Origin: Bacillus sp. ISL-41
Lineage (GTDB): Bacteria > Bacillota > Bacilli > Bacillales > Cytobacillaceae
Length of the DNA: 64,000 bases
NCBI RefSeq assembly: GCF_018613235.1
Contig: NZ_JAGGQP010000007.1
Location: forward strand, 1-64,000
Direction of reading: 5' to 3'
Positions 8,523 to 18,598 of the stretch are shown here, in pieces. The notes beneath the pieces are model-generated. The model was not told the origin of the DNA, did no database searches, and was given only the letters and a program-made list of their open reading frames with translations. A program made the translations under genes and the position numbers. The stretch's first letter is position 1. Each line of letters begins with the position of its first letter.

Positions 8523-9863
8523 TTGAGTAAAATATACGTACTGGATACAAACGTCTTACTACAGGATCCGCACGCGATTTTTTCTTTTCAAGACAATGAA
8601 GTTGTCATACCTGCTGTAGTTCTGGAGGAAGTGGATTCAAAGAAAAGATATATGGATGAGATTGGGCGCAACGCACGCCAGGTTTCAAGGCTTATAGACG
8701 GCATGAGGGAAACAGGTAAGCTGCATGAAAAAATCAACCTTGAGGGCGGTGGAACGCTTCGGATTGAGCTGAACCACCGATCTTTCCATCAACTGCAGGA
8801 AATCTTCGTTGAAAAAACAAATGACAATCGAATACTGGCAGTAGCTAAAAACCTGAGTCTTGAAGAGGAAACGAAGGAAGATGGGCGTCCGGTAATCCTT
8901 GTTAGTAAGGACGCGCTTGTCCGTGTCAAAGCAGATGCCATCGGGCTGATCGCTGAAGACTTTTTAAGTGACAGGGTTGTGGAAATTAACCATCTGTATT
9001 CGGGCTATGCAGAAGTGTATTTGGAAATAGAAGAGCTCAATCACTTTTATGAAAGAGGAGAACTGAATATCTCTGATTTAAAGGGGCAAAACTTTTTTTA
9101 CCCAAATCAGTTTGTGATTATGAAGGATATTCTCGGCAGTTCAGCTTCCGCAATAGGCATGGTCGATACAAAAGGTAAAAAAGTGAAAAAACTTGTTTTT
9201 GAACATGAGGGCAAACACATATGGGGAATCAAGCCAAGAAATGTTCAGCAGATCATGGCGATGGAACTGCTTTTACGGCAAGACATGCCTCTGATCACTT
9301 TGACAGGGAGGGCAGGCACAGGGAAAACCTTGCTCGCATTGGCATCAGGCCTTCTGCAGACCGAGGACTTGGGCATATTTAAAAAACTGCTTGTAGCAAG
9401 GCCGATTGTGCCAGTAGGAAAGGATTTAGGGTTCTTGCCAGGTGAAAAACAGGAAAAACTCAGACCATGGATGCAGCCTATTTATGATAATCTTGAATTC
9501 CTTTTCAATACAAAAAAACCTGGAGAGCTTGATGCCATACTGGCAGGAATGGGTTCAATCGAGGTAGAAGCATTAACGTATATAAGGGGCAGGAGCATAC
9601 CTGATCAATTCATTATTATTGATGAAGCACAAAACCTGACAAAGCATGAAGTGAAGACCATCCTGACAAGGGTTGGGGAACGCAGTAAAATCGTCTTGAT
9701 GGGTGACCCTGACCAAATTGACCATCCATACCTGGACGCTTATAATAATGGCCTGACGTATGTGGTGGAAAAATTCAAAGACCAGCAGATTGCCGGTCAC
9801 GTCCGGCTCGTTAAAGGAGAAAGATCACCTCTTGCCCAGCTCGCAGCCGATCTGTTGAATTGA
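8523..9863 (+). CDS. ylaK: PhoH family ATPase with N-terminal PIN domain (YlaK/PhoH2)
   Basis: A 446-residue two-domain protein. Residues 1-140 form a PIN ribonuclease-like domain (VLDTNVLL at the start, later acidic EVDSKK and TNDNRILAVA). The C-terminal PhoH ATPase has Walker A GRAGTGKT near residue 263, the PVGKDLGFLPGE motif and Walker B IIIDEAQN. PhoH2 proteins of this layout are sequence-specific RNA helicase/RNases in mycobacteria; the Bacillus role is less clear. The start is TTG at 8523, 6 bases after GGGAGG, giving the family's usual length. Confidence 0.92.
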   Translation: MSKIYVLDTNVLLQDPHAIFSFQDNEVVIPAVVLEEVDSKKRYMDEIGRNARQVSRLIDGMRETGKLHEKINLEGGGTLRIELNHRSFHQLQEIFVEKTNDNRILAVAKNLSLEEETKEDGRPVILVSKDALVRVKADAIGLIAEDFLSDRVVEINHLYSGYAEVYLEIEELNHFYERGELNISDLKGQNFFYPNQFVIMKDILGSSASAIGMVDTKGKKVKKLVFEHEGKHIWGIKPRNVQQIMAMELLLRQDMPLITLTGRAGTGKTLLALASGLLQTEDLGIFKKLLVARPIVPVGKDLGFLPGEKQEKLRPWMQPIYDNLEFLFNTKKPGELDAILAGMGSIEVEALTYIRGRSIPDQFIIIDEAQNLTKHEVKTILTRVGERSKIVLMGDPDQIDHPYLDAYNNGLTYVVEKFKDQQIAGHVRLVKGERSPLAQLAADLLN

Positions 9864-9896
9864 TATTCTGTACTTGATATTTGGGAAGAGGCCATT

Positions 9897-9925
9897 ATAA
9901 AACGGGCATCCATATGATGCCCGTT
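9897..9925. terminator. Bidirectional terminator ylaK/ylaL
   Basis: Perfect 10-bp stem AACGGGCATC/GATGCCCGTT between convergent genes; the T-rich tail is better on the minus strand, serving ylaL. Confidence 0.7.
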
Positions 9926-9941
9926 GGCAGTGCTCTATAGC

Positions 9942-10442
9942 TTATTCCACTATGAACCCGGTAACATTTTTGATGGGGCTATCTTTATTGGAGCCATCCT
10001 TGTAATATACATACAGTGGTCCGTCTTCCTTCAATGGTTTGCCGTCCTTGGAAAATCCGAGAATGATACCAGAAGCTTCTTCGAGGGAAAGAGCTATCCG
10101 ATCATTGTCGCCGTATTCGATTACAACAGTAGAAGCATTTTGATCTGGTTCAGCATTTACAAGAAATGGCTTGAAGGGAATGCCGAAAGTGCCTGTCAGG
10201 ACTTTCTCCTTTTCGAACTTAACTTCTGTTTTCAGTGTTGGCGGATAAACGGCACCCTCCATAATTTCACGGTCCCAATGCTTCGAGACAGATTTCGTAT
10301 ACTCCTCAAGGGCATCATCGGTTTTCTGGCCTTCATTGAAATATGTATTCAAATCTACTTTGCGGTCGTCGAAAATCCAGACACCCGGATCCAAAGTGAT
10401 TTTGTATTTGACTCTTCCTCCGATAGGGATGATTGTTTCCAT
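9942..10442 (-). CDS. ylaL: YlaL-like conserved protein
   Basis: A 166-residue soluble protein beginning METIIPIGGRVKYKITLDPG. I identify it as YlaL mainly from position between ylaK and ylaN and similar size; B. subtilis YlaL has been annotated as peptidyl-prolyl isomerase-like without firm evidence that I know of. The repeated beta-strand pattern (TVVIEYGDN, PLYVYYKDG) suggests a beta-rich fold. The ATG at 10442 follows AGGAGG by 5 bases; the upstream in-frame ATG is within that site. Confidence 0.6.
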   Translation of the reverse strand: METIIPIGGRVKYKITLDPGVWIFDDRKVDLNTYFNEGQKTDDALEEYTKSVSKHWDREIMEGAVYPPTLKTEVKFEKEKVLTGTFGIPFKPFLVNAEPDQNASTVVIEYGDNDRIALSLEEASGIILGFSKDGKPLKEDGPLYVYYKDGSNKDSPIKNVTGFIVE

Positions 10443-10558
10443 AATTTCCTCCTGCATTTTTACATATATTATTTATTCAGTATAACGATATTTTTGTAAG
10501 TTGTCATTTCAACTCCTCTATAGCGGGCTAACCATTAAATTCTGCATCCCTAATATTC

Positions 10559-10587
10559 TTGCTTTTTTGTCCACTTAAGGGTAAAAT
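10559..10587 (+). promoter_or_regulatory. Possible sigma-A promoter of ylaN
   Basis: TTGCTT and TAAAAT separated by 17 bp, about 45 bases upstream of the ylaN start. Confidence 0.35.
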
Positions 10588-10631
10588 TTAAAGATAGGAT
10601 TGGGTAATCGCTCGGAAACGGGGGGATCAAG

Positions 10632-10913
10632 TTGGCGTCTGATATGATAATCAACCATCAGGAAAAAGCCCATGCCTTATTAAAGGCTGACGCTGATAAA
10701 ATTTTAAAGCTGATCAAAGTGCAAATGGATAACCTGACAATGCCTCAATGCCCTCTTTATGAAGAGGTTTTAGATACGCAAATGTTTGGATTATCGAGAG
10801 AGATAGATTTTGCAGTAAGGCTCGGCTTAATCGAAGAATCAGATGGGAAAGAAATTCTCGACCAATTGGAACAAGAGCTTTCCATATTGCATGAAGCTTC
10901 GTTAAAAAAATAA
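10632..10913 (+). CDS. ylaN: YlaN (UPF0358), iron-homeostasis protein
   Basis: A 93-residue all-helical protein. The stretches [32 protein letters not shown] and [12 protein letters not shown] are characteristic of YlaN/UPF0358. From the literature, YlaN is conditionally essential in Bacillus and Staphylococcus and is linked to Fur-dependent iron regulation. The start is a TTG after GGGGGATCAAG. A strong terminator follows, so it is probably monocistronic. Confidence 0.92.
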   Translation: MASDMIINHQEKAHALLKADADKILKLIKVQMDNLTMPQCPLYEEVLDTQMFGLSREIDFAVRLGLIEESDGKEILDQLEQELSILHEASLKK

Positions 10914-10920
10914 AATCCTA

Positions 10921-10959
10921 AAAACTCAAACAGTCCTAAACGATTGTTTGAGTTTTTTT
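10921..10959 (+). terminator. Terminator of ylaN
   Basis: Stem AAAACTCAAACA/TGTTTGAGTTTT with a 12-base loop and T-run. Confidence 0.88.
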
Positions 10960-11145
10960 GTGAAGACTTTTGCGGATGTCACTTACATAAGTTTTAAGTT
11001 TTTCCAGTTTAGGCGGCTTCTCGTAAACTGCATTACATTTCGATGACAATATATTAAGAATTCCATAACTTTTCCTTTAACAAAGGCAGGATATTTCAAC
11101 TTATAGTAGAATAGATTAAACAACTTAGAAGATGGGGAAGAGACG

Positions 11146-12345
11146 ATGTTTAAAAAAATACTGAAATCCTATGACTATTCATTGATCATTGTTGTAGCGC
11201 TCTTGAGCTTGTTCGGCCTTGTGATGGTTTATAGTGCCAGCATGGTCACCTGGCATGGAGTAGACAGTGATTTCTTTTATGACAAACAAAAATTCAATTT
11301 GGTAACAGCTCTGTTTGTATTTATTTTAGCGGCCTTATTTCCCTACAAAGCAATGAGAAGCACCAGGATCTTACTTCCTATGGTGATCGTAACTCTATCA
11401 GGCTTACTCATCCTGTTCGTGGTAGGTAAAGTAGCGGGTAATGCCCTTAGCTGGATAGAAGTTGGAGCCAGGAGCATCCAGCCATCGGAGCTTGCTAAAT
11501 TAAGTGTCATTATCTATCTATCAGCTGTGTATGCAAATAAACAATCATATATAAATGAATTCAATAGAGGTGTACTCCCGCCTTTGCTATTTCTGGTCAT
11601 GGTGTTTTTCCTTATCGCTGTTCAGCCTGACTTCGGTACAGCAGGCATTATCATGCTGATTGCAGCATCGATCATTATGTCTTCAGGCATGAATTTTAAA
11701 AATATCCTGAAGCTGGTAATGATTGTAGTGATATTATTGGTGCCTGTTTCGCTAATACTAAAAGATGAAGTATTTTCGGAGCGGCGATTGGAGCGTCTTA
11801 CCTCATATAGCAACCCTTTCAATGATGAACAAAAATCCGGATATCAGCTGGCTAATGCCTATTATGCAATTGGTTCCGGCGGACTGACAGGACTTGGATT
11901 GGGAGAAAGTAATCAAAAGCTTGGGTATTTGCCTGAAGCACACACCGATTTCATCATTGCAGTTATATCGGAGGAGTTGGGGATTTTCGGTGTAGGCTTT
12001 GTGCTGTTGAGCCTGGCCTTCATCGTTCTGAAAGGGATTCATATCGGGCTTAAGTGCAAGGATCCCTTTGGCAGTTTGTTGGCAATTGGGATTGCCAGTA
12101 TGATTGGGATTCAGTCATTCGTTAATCTTGGGGGAGCTTCCGGTGTCATACCGCTGACAGGAGTGCCGCTGCCATTTGTGAGCTATGGAGGTTCTTCCTT
12201 GCTGCAGCTCGCAATAGCGATGGGTATTTTGGTGAATGTTTCGATGTTTGTTAAATATGAAGAGAAGTACAAAAAGGACAAGACAGCTCAGCCTAAACCT
12301 GCAAAAGTTGCAGTAAACCAAAATTCGTATAGGTTCAGGTCTTAG
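11146..12345 (+). CDS. ftsW: SEDS family septal peptidoglycan polymerase FtsW
   Basis: A 399-residue polytopic membrane protein with about ten helices, a SEDS-type glycosyltransferase working with the septal class B PBP (PBP2B here). Motifs include VMVYSAS near the first helix, SWIEVGARSIQPSELAK, the QPDFGT segment and the C-terminal PLPFVSYGGSSL. Position upstream of the cta genes and the absence of sporulation context mark it as vegetative ftsW; spoVE is the paralog at 58884. The start ATG follows GGGGAAGAG. Confidence 0.93.
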   Translation: MFKKILKSYDYSLIIVVALLSLFGLVMVYSASMVTWHGVDSDFFYDKQKFNLVTALFVFILAALFPYKAMRSTRILLPMVIVTLSGLLILFVVGKVAGNALSWIEVGARSIQPSELAKLSVIIYLSAVYANKQSYINEFNRGVLPPLLFLVMVFFLIAVQPDFGTAGIIMLIAASIIMSSGMNFKNILKLVMIVVILLVPVSLILKDEVFSERRLERLTSYSNPFNDEQKSGYQLANAYYAIGSGGLTGLGLGESNQKLGYLPEAHTDFIIAVISEELGIFGVGFVLLSLAFIVLKGIHIGLKCKDPFGSLLAIGIASMIGIQSFVNLGGASGVIPLTGVPLPFVSYGGSSLLQLAIAMGILVNVSMFVKYEEKYKKDKTAQPKPAKVAVNQNSYRFRS

Positions 12346-12353
12346 TCCTTGAG

Positions 12354-12394
12354 AAAATAAAAAGCTGCAGCATACGCTGCAGCTTTTTATTTTA
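12354..12394. terminator. Bidirectional terminator ftsW/ctaA
   Basis: Long perfect stem (AAAATAAAAAGCTGCAGC and its complement) with a 4-base loop between convergent genes; it overlaps the ctaA stop codon. Confidence 0.9.
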
Positions 12395-13343
12395 CCGTTG
12401 CCGGAGAAAGTTCAACGGGTTTAGGGTTTTTCACTCTGGCGGCATTCTTCTTGCTCCTGGAAACTAATAGGATAAAGTAGCTGAATACTCCGAACAGAAC
12501 AGAGATGAAGAAAGCGTGTCCCAGGGCGATGTACAAGTTCAGCCTTGTGTAGATAATCAAAGCGCCGGCAATAACCTGAAGTGACACAAGGATCATGGAA
12601 ATGATCCATCCCCAGTACAGAACTCTTTCATGTTTGTAATGTTTGACGGCAATGTAGGTGACATATGCAATCCAAATGAAAATGAATCCTGCAGCAGCTC
12701 TGTGCCCCATCTGTACCCATTCGTAAATGTTGGTAGGGAGGAAGGATCCGCCATTCGTACACAATGGCCAGTCCTTGCATACAAGGCTTGCATTCATATG
12801 TCTGACCAGCGCTCCTGTATAAACGACGATATAGCTGTAAACAGCTAGTCCGATTATATGGAACCTCATCCTTTTATCGATTACCAGCTTTTCAGCCTGA
12901 AACTTTTGATCGACTTCAAAAATAAGCATGGTCAATAAAAGGACAGCGGCAAAAGAAATGAGCGAAATGCCGAAGTGCAGTGCCAGGACAAAATCAGATT
13001 GGCCCCATACTACAGCAGCTGCACCGATCAATGCCTGAAGAACAAGGAAGAAAAAAGATAAAACAGCTAAAAACTTCGTTTCGCGTATGTGCCCGATAGC
13101 CTTCCAAGTCCAAATGGACAAAATAAGCACCATAATGCCTACGCTGCCCGACACTAATCTGTGGGCAAGTTCAATTACCAATTCCGGAGTTATATCAGTA
13201 GGAACGAATTCCCCGTTACAAAGAGGCCAGGATTTGCCGCACCCCATTCCGGATTCAGTTTTGGTAACCAAAGCTCCTCCGAGCAAAACAAAAAGCATCC
13301 CAATGGTGGTTAAAACAGCCAGCCACTTAAGGGAACGATTCAT
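12387..13343 (-). CDS. ctaA: Heme A synthase CtaA
   Basis: Integral membrane enzyme that oxidises heme O to heme A for cytochrome aa3/caa3 oxidase. The 318 residues give eight predicted helices with the four expected histidines: ELAHR near 60, ALHFG near 123, MGHRA near 216 and ALGHA near 280. Two cysteine pairs lie in the extracytoplasmic loops, CGKSWPLC and CKDWPLC. I chose ATG at 13343 (MNRSLKWL), which has AGCAGGTGA upstream; upstream ATGs add a non-family leader. It is divergent from ctaB as in B. subtilis. Confidence 0.94.
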   Translation of the reverse strand: MNRSLKWLAVLTTIGMLFVLLGGALVTKTESGMGCGKSWPLCNGEFVPTDITPELVIELAHRLVSGSVGIMVLILSIWTWKAIGHIRETKFLAVLSFFFLVLQALIGAAAVVWGQSDFVLALHFGISLISFAAVLLLTMLIFEVDQKFQAEKLVIDKRMRFHIIGLAVYSYIVVYTGALVRHMNASLVCKDWPLCTNGGSFLPTNIYEWVQMGHRAAAGFIFIWIAYVTYIAVKHYKHERVLYWGWIISMILVSLQVIAGALIIYTRLNLYIALGHAFFISVLFGVFSYFILLVSRSKKNAARVKNPKPVELSPATVK

Positions 13344-13959
13344 GATCATCACCTGCTTATTCATAGTTCGATAAGTTGTCAAATAATAAACTTGACATGT
13401 ATAATAGAAGAAGCTTGTAGAAAAGAAAAAATTCTACCCCTATAATAACGAATTTTGACGAAAAAGGATAGAAAACAATACTTAAGATACTACACAATAA
13501 TAGTTAATATTTCAATACTTACTATTATAGATGGACAACAAACGGTTTTATCGGTAAAATGCATTTGGCAATAACAAGGTGCTATATATTATGGAATTAC
13601 ATACCAGCATTTTTACAAACATGAAAATATTATCCAAGAATATGTATATTCAAAAAAAGAAGCTCTTCAAACAATCTATTAAGAACAAGTTAAAATTCCT
13701 TGCAATAAAAATGAAGTTTATGGATAATGGCGGTAAGACACAAATTAGTCAAATTTTGTTCAAAAAAAATTCACAAAAAAGTTGTGAAGTGTGATTTAAT
13801 ATACAACGTAGGCTTTATTTTTCTACACAAACATTTAACAGCCTTAACACGTTGAGAATAGTGAAAACTATCCGGAATATAAAGTACAAATACTCTTCTT
13901 TTTTTTGTAAAAATTTCGTCTCTGGAATTTTAAAGGAAAAGGGATGAAGGAGGATATGG
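13344..13959. other. Long A/T-rich ctaA-ctaB divergent regulatory region
   Basis: Over 600 bases with no believable gene. It is strongly A/T-rich. TTGTCA (13376-13381) and TATAAT (13400-13405) sit 18 bp apart on the + strand. A perfect 7-bp inverted repeat lies at 13770-13788. In B. subtilis this interval carries ResD-dependent control of ctaA and ctaB. Confidence 0.5.
13770..13788. promoter_or_regulatory. Candidate operator palindrome upstream of ctaB
   Basis: Perfect inverted repeat TTCACAA-5-TTGTGAA, about 170 bases before ctaB. The half-site TTGTGAA resembles those of redox regulators (ResD, Rex, Fnr), although the half-sites point outward relative to the classic Rex/Fnr arrangement. Which protein binds, if any, is unknown. 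Confidence 0.35.
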
Positions 13960-14886
13960 ATGTCTAATTCAAAAGCTTTATCAGAAGCTGTATTAGAGAA
14001 CGGACAGCCTGCAGTCGTGGAGAAGACAATGATGAAAGACTTTCTTGCGCTCATTAAAGTAGGGATTGTGAATTCCAATGCCATGACCACTTTTACTGGT
14101 TTATGGCTAGCTCTTCATTTTAGCGGAGCACGGTTCCTGGATAATATTGATTTGATTCTTGCGACCTTGATCGGTTCTTCGCTGATCGTCGCTGGTTCAT
14201 GCAGCCTTAATAACTACATCGACCGGGATATAGACCATTTAATGGAGCGGACGAAAGACAGGCCGACCGTCACAGGAAGAGTCCAGCCTGGAAAAGTGGC
14301 GTTGATGAGCTTCCTTTTGATTGGGATTGGCACCGCACTTTTGCTTACGACTACTGTCACGGCTGCTGTGATCGGTCTTTTTGGAGTTTTTAGTTATGTT
14401 GTTCTATATACATTGTGGTCAAAACGACAATATGTTTCAAATACAATTGTCGGCAGCATATCTGGAGCAGTACCTCCGCTTATCGGCTGGGCGGCAGTGG
14501 ATGCTAATCTGGATATAATGGCATGGATGCTTTTTGCCATTGTGTTTGTTTGGCAGCCGCCTCACTTCTACGCTCTTGCAATGAGAAGAGTAGAGGAATA
14601 CCGTGCAGCTGGTATTCCGATGCTGCCTGTCGTAAAGGGTTTCAAAGCGACGAAAAAGTCGATTTATATGTGGATTGCCGCTTTATTGCCACTGCCTTTC
14701 TTCCTTCAGGAACTTGGCATATCATTCATGATTCTGGCAACAATCCTGAATATTGGATGGCTTGTTTTGGGAATCTACCTTGAAAAGCTTAAAGATGATA
14801 TGAAATGGGCAAAACTGATGTTTGTATATTCTTTACAATACTTAACTGTCATGTTTGTCGCTATGGTAATTGTCACACTTATATAA
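13960..14886 (+). CDS. ctaB: Protoheme IX farnesyltransferase CtaB
   Basis: Membrane prenyltransferase of the UbiA superfamily that makes heme O from heme B, the step before CtaA. The 308 residues include the signature [15 protein letters not shown] (about 83-97) and the second acidic loop, and a family-typical [14 protein letters not shown] near 192-205. About nine helices are predicted. The ATG follows GAAGGAGGATATGG. It leads the ctaBCDEF group but is separated from ctaC by about 100 bases. Confidence 0.95.
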   Translation: MSNSKALSEAVLENGQPAVVEKTMMKDFLALIKVGIVNSNAMTTFTGLWLALHFSGARFLDNIDLILATLIGSSLIVAGSCSLNNYIDRDIDHLMERTKDRPTVTGRVQPGKVALMSFLLIGIGTALLLTTTVTAAVIGLFGVFSYVVLYTLWSKRQYVSNTIVGSISGAVPPLIGWAAVDANLDIMAWMLFAIVFVWQPPHFYALAMRRVEEYRAAGIPMLPVVKGFKATKKSIYMWIAALLPLPFFLQELGISFMILATILNIGWLVLGIYLEKLKDDMKWAKLMFVYSLQYLTVMFVAMVIVTLI

Positions 14887-14988
14887 CCTTCGTTAGGAGA
14901 TTCACTCTTTGTTTAGAGAGGATTTTTCCATATATTTTTCACAACAAAATTTATAAGATTTTTTACGAAAGAGGGGTTTAATTAAGCT

Positions 14989-16062
14989 ATGAAGATGCTT
15001 GCTAAATGGCGTCTGCTGTCACTGTTCACAATGATGGCATTAGTCTTGTCCGGCTGCGGTGAGCCATACTTGTCTACATTAAGACCGGCAGGTGAAGTTG
15101 CTCAGTCCCAGTATGAACTTATGTTGTTGAGCACGGCGATTATGGTGGGAGTAATTGCTGTCGTCACAATCATTTTTATCTATGTAATTATGAAATTCCG
15201 CAGGAAGAATGACAATGAAATTCCAAAGCAGGTTGAAGGAAGCCACAAGCTGGAAATCCTATGGACCGTTATTCCGATCTTATTGCTTCTTATTCTTGCT
15301 GTTCCTACAGTGGCTGCAACATTCAAGCTTGCAGATGTTTCTCCTATGGAAAAGAAAAACGCTGAAGGAAAGACTGATGCGCTCGTAGTTAACGTACGCG
15401 CAAATCTTTACTGGTGGGAATTTGAGTATCCAAATGAAGAAATCATCACAAGCCAGGATTTAGTAGTCCCAACTGATGAAAAGGTTTACTTTAATCTTAA
15501 GGCCTCTGATGTAAAACACTCTTTCTGGATCCCTTCCGTTGGCGGAAAGATGGATACAAATACGGATAACATCAATAAGTTCTGGCTTGAGTTTGACAGT
15601 AAAGGAGCCGATGAAGCTGGCGGACTTTTCTACGGAAAATGTGCTGAGCTTTGCGGACCTTCTCACGCATTGATGGATTTCAAAGTAAAAGCTTTGCCAC
15701 GTGATGAGTTCGATCAGTGGGTAGCAGGTATGCAAGGAGTTAAAGAACCTGCTAAGGCTGAAACTGCAACTGCTCAGCAAGGACAGGAAATCTTCAATAA
15801 CAGCTGTATCGGATGCCACGCCGTTACTCCGGCAAACACGGCACCAGAAGCAGCTCGTGTTGGTCCTAACTTGACAAACTTCGGTGACCGTTCACGCGTT
15901 GCAGGTGTTATGGATATGTCAGAAGAAAATATCAAGAAGTGGCTGGAAGACCCAGAAGCATACAAGCCAGCAAACAAAATGACTGGCAAGTATCCTGAGC
16001 TTTCATCTGAAGAACTTGATGCATTAACAGAATATCTGATGGGCTTGAAAGTCCAGAAATAA
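14989..16062 (+). CDS. ctaC: Cytochrome c oxidase subunit II with C-terminal cytochrome c domain (CtaC)
   Basis: Lipoprotein subunit II of a caa3-type oxidase, 357 residues. A signal peptide ends LVLSGCG (lipidated Cys). Two membrane helices follow, then the cupredoxin domain with the CuA motif CAELCGPSH and a downstream Met, and finally a cytochrome c domain with the heme motif CIGCH near residue 270. The fused cytochrome c domain defines the caa3 type, which accepts electrons from cytochrome c. Start ATG follows GAGGGG with about 12 bases spacing. Confidence 0.96.
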   Translation: MKMLAKWRLLSLFTMMALVLSGCGEPYLSTLRPAGEVAQSQYELMLLSTAIMVGVIAVVTIIFIYVIMKFRRKNDNEIPKQVEGSHKLEILWTVIPILLLLILAVPTVAATFKLADVSPMEKKNAEGKTDALVVNVRANLYWWEFEYPNEEIITSQDLVVPTDEKVYFNLKASDVKHSFWIPSVGGKMDTNTDNINKFWLEFDSKGADEAGGLFYGKCAELCGPSHALMDFKVKALPRDEFDQWVAGMQGVKEPAKAETATAQQGQEIFNNSCIGCHAVTPANTAPEAARVGPNLTNFGDRSRVAGVMDMSEENIKKWLEDPEAYKPANKMTGKYPELSSEELDALTEYLMGLKVQK

Positions 16063-16093
16063 AAGGGGATTTGTTTGAAAGGGAGGTAAAACT

Positions 16094-17965
16094 GTGAGTA
16101 CCTATGCTCAGAAAAAAGGATTTGGCGCAACGTTATGGGACTACCTGACAACGGTTGACCATAAAAAAATCGCGATCCTTTATCTAATCGCTGGCGGATT
16201 CTTCTTCATCCTTGGCGGACTTGAAGCGTTATTCATCCGTATCCAGCTAGCTGTACCTAACAATGATTTTGTAAGCGCAGGTTTCTATAATGAAATCCTG
16301 ACGATGCATGGAACTACTATGATATTCCTTGCAGCGATGCCGCTTGTGTTTGCTTTTATGAATGCTGTCATGCCACTCCAAATTGGTGCGCGTGACGTAG
16401 CTTTTCCATTCTTGAACTCTTTAGGATTTTGGTTATTCTTCTTTGGTGGAGTATTCCTTAACCTTTCTTGGTTCCTTGGTGGAGCTCCTGATGCCGGTTG
16501 GACTTCTTACGCTTCGCTTGCAATAGCGTCTGAAACACATGGTATCGATTTTTATGCACTGGGATTGCAGATTTCGGGTGCGGGTACACTAATCGGGGGG
16601 ATTAACTTCCTCGTAACGATTATTAACATGCGTGCCCCGGGAATGACTTATATGAGAATGCCGATGTTCACTTGGGCAACATTTGTAACATCAGCTCTTA
16701 TCCTGTTTGCATTCCCTCCACTGACTGTTGGTCTTTTCTTAATGATTTTTGACCGTATGTTTGGCTCTAATTTCTTTGATGTAACAAATGGCGGTAACAC
16801 AATCATCTGGGAACACCTTTTCTGGATTTTTGGTCACCCTGAAGTTTATATCTTAATTTTACCGGCTTTCGGTATTTTCTCAGAGATTTTTGCTATCTTC
16901 TCTAGAAAACGTCTTTTCGGTTACTCATCCATGGTATTCGCAACTGTATTGATCGGTTTCCTTGGATTCATGGTATGGGCTCACCATATGTTCACAACTG
17001 GTCTTGGACCGATTGCAAACGCGATTTTCGCGGTAGCGACAATGGCGATTGCCGTTCCAACCGGTATCAAGATCTTTAACTGGATGTTCACAATGTGGGG
17101 TGGAAGCATCAAGTTCACAACTCCGATGCTTTGGGCAGTAGCCTTCATTCCTTCATTCGTTGCCGGTGGTGTAACTGGTGTCATGCTGGCATCAGCTGCA
17201 GCTGACTATCAGTACCATGACAGCTATTTCGTTGTCGCTCACTTCCATTACGTTATCGTTGGTGGAGTAGTATTCGCACTATTTGCAGGTGCACACCTGT
17301 ACTGGCCAAAAATGTTCGGTACAATGCTGAACGAAACATTGGGTAAGGTCACTTTCTGGTTATTCCTGATTGGTTTCCACCTGACGTTCTTCATCCAGCA
17401 CTTCCTTGGATTGATGGGGATGCCACGCCGTATCTTCACTTTCCTGCCTGGACAGGGACTGGAAACTGGAAACTTAATCAGTTCAATTGGAGCCATCTTC
17501 ATGGCTATTGCAACAATCGTTCTATTAATTAACGTCATCATGACACAAGTTAAAAACGAAAAAGTTGGGAATGACCCATGGGGTGACGGCCGCACACTAG
17601 AGTGGGCGATTGCATCTCCACCGCCATTCTACAACTTCAAGCAGCTGCCGCTTGTACGCGGACTAGATGCTTACTGGCTTGAGAAAATGGAAGGCAAGAA
17701 TGGCATGACGCCTGCAGAACCGCTAGGCGATATCCATATGCCAAACAATTCTTTCATTCCTTTCGTTATTTCACTTGGTCTTTTCATCGCAGCATTCGGT
17801 GCAATGTACCGTGCTGAAACAAGCTGGGGACTGTTAGTATTGATCCTCGGTATGGCTGTTACTTTAGGAGCCATGTTCGTACGCTCTATTAAAGATGATC
17901 ATGGATTCCATATTCATAAAGAAGACTTAATGGACGATGATAATGATAAGGGGGCAAAGGCATAA
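16094..17965 (+). CDS. ctaD: Cytochrome c oxidase subunit I (CtaD)
   Basis: Catalytic heme-copper subunit, 623 residues with about 14 membrane helices. The CuB and His-Tyr crosslink motif FGHPEVYILILP lies near residues 252-263, and the HDSYFVVAHFHYVIV block with the heme a3 and heme a ligands lies near 377-391. The start is GTG after GGGAGGTAAAACT. The stop codon overlaps the ctaE ATG by one base, indicating translational coupling. Confidence 0.97.
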   Translation: MSTYAQKKGFGATLWDYLTTVDHKKIAILYLIAGGFFFILGGLEALFIRIQLAVPNNDFVSAGFYNEILTMHGTTMIFLAAMPLVFAFMNAVMPLQIGARDVAFPFLNSLGFWLFFFGGVFLNLSWFLGGAPDAGWTSYASLAIASETHGIDFYALGLQISGAGTLIGGINFLVTIINMRAPGMTYMRMPMFTWATFVTSALILFAFPPLTVGLFLMIFDRMFGSNFFDVTNGGNTIIWEHLFWIFGHPEVYILILPAFGIFSEIFAIFSRKRLFGYSSMVFATVLIGFLGFMVWAHHMFTTGLGPIANAIFAVATMAIAVPTGIKIFNWMFTMWGGSIKFTTPMLWAVAFIPSFVAGGVTGVMLASAAADYQYHDSYFVVAHFHYVIVGGVVFALFAGAHLYWPKMFGTMLNETLGKVTFWLFLIGFHLTFFIQHFLGLMGMPRRIFTFLPGQGLETGNLISSIGAIFMAIATIVLLINVIMTQVKNEKVGNDPWGDGRTLEWAIASPPPFYNFKQLPLVRGLDAYWLEKMEGKNGMTPAEPLGDIHMPNNSFIPFVISLGLFIAAFGAMYRAETSWGLLVLILGMAVTLGAMFVRSIKDDHGFHIHKEDLMDDDNDKGAKA

Positions 17966-18594
17966 TGCAAGCTGAAGAAAAATTCACTTATGAAACATGG
18001 CCTGCGGAGCCTGAAAAAGCAACCCTCGAAGCAAAGAACAAGTTTTTGGGCTTCTGGTTCTTCCTTGGCGGAGAGACAGTATTGTTTGCGACGCTGTTCG
18101 CAACCTATCTTGCACTGAAAGATAAGGTCCCAAGTGCTGATCATGCACTTGCCAAGGATATCTTTGAAATACCGCTGGCTTTTGCGGCGACAATGCTTCT
18201 TTTAACAAGTTCTTTGACAAGTGTATATGCTATGTACCACATGAAGAATTTCAATTTTAAGAAGATGCAGCTTTGGTTGGGTTTGACTGTAGCTCTAGGC
18301 GCGGCTTTCCTTGCGCTTGAGATTTACGAGTTCAATCATTATGTACACGAGTTTGGCCACACTTTCACTAGCAGTGCATTCGGGTCAGCCTTCTACACAC
18401 TAGTTGGCTTCCACGGTGGTCACGTTGCATTCGGTCTTGCTTGGATCATTACCTTGATGGTCCGTAACTCCAAGCGTGGATTGAATCTGTACAACGCTCC
18501 TAAGTTCTATGTTGCCAGCCTTTACTGGCACTTCATCGACGTTGTATGGGTATTCATCTTCACGGTTGTATATCTAATGGGAATGGTGGGATAA
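17965..18594 (+). CDS. ctaE: Cytochrome c oxidase subunit III (CtaE)
   Basis: A 209-residue heme-copper oxidase subunit III with five predicted membrane helices. Family features are NKFLGFWFFLGGETVLFA near the start, GFHGGHVAFGLAW near 150, and the terminal YWHFIDVVWVFIF. Its ATG overlaps the ctaD stop (TAATG). It supports stability of the proton-pumping core. Confidence 0.96.
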   Translation: MQAEEKFTYETWPAEPEKATLEAKNKFLGFWFFLGGETVLFATLFATYLALKDKVPSADHALAKDIFEIPLAFAATMLLLTSSLTSVYAMYHMKNFNFKKMQLWLGLTVALGAAFLALEIYEFNHYVHEFGHTFTSSAFGSAFYTLVGFHGGHVAFGLAWIITLMVRNSKRGLNLYNAPKFYVASLYWHFIDVVWVFIFTVVYLMGMVG

Positions 18595-18598
18595 ACTG

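Noticed and set aside
12345-12387. Remnant of pycA between ftsW and ctaA
   Set aside because: Only a bidirectional terminator lies there; no pyruvate carboxylase fragments are visible.
13579-13794. 71-residue ORF in the ctaA-ctaB spacer
   Set aside because: Lys/Ile/Asn-rich translation of A/T-rich DNA, with no ribosome-binding site and no family resemblance.
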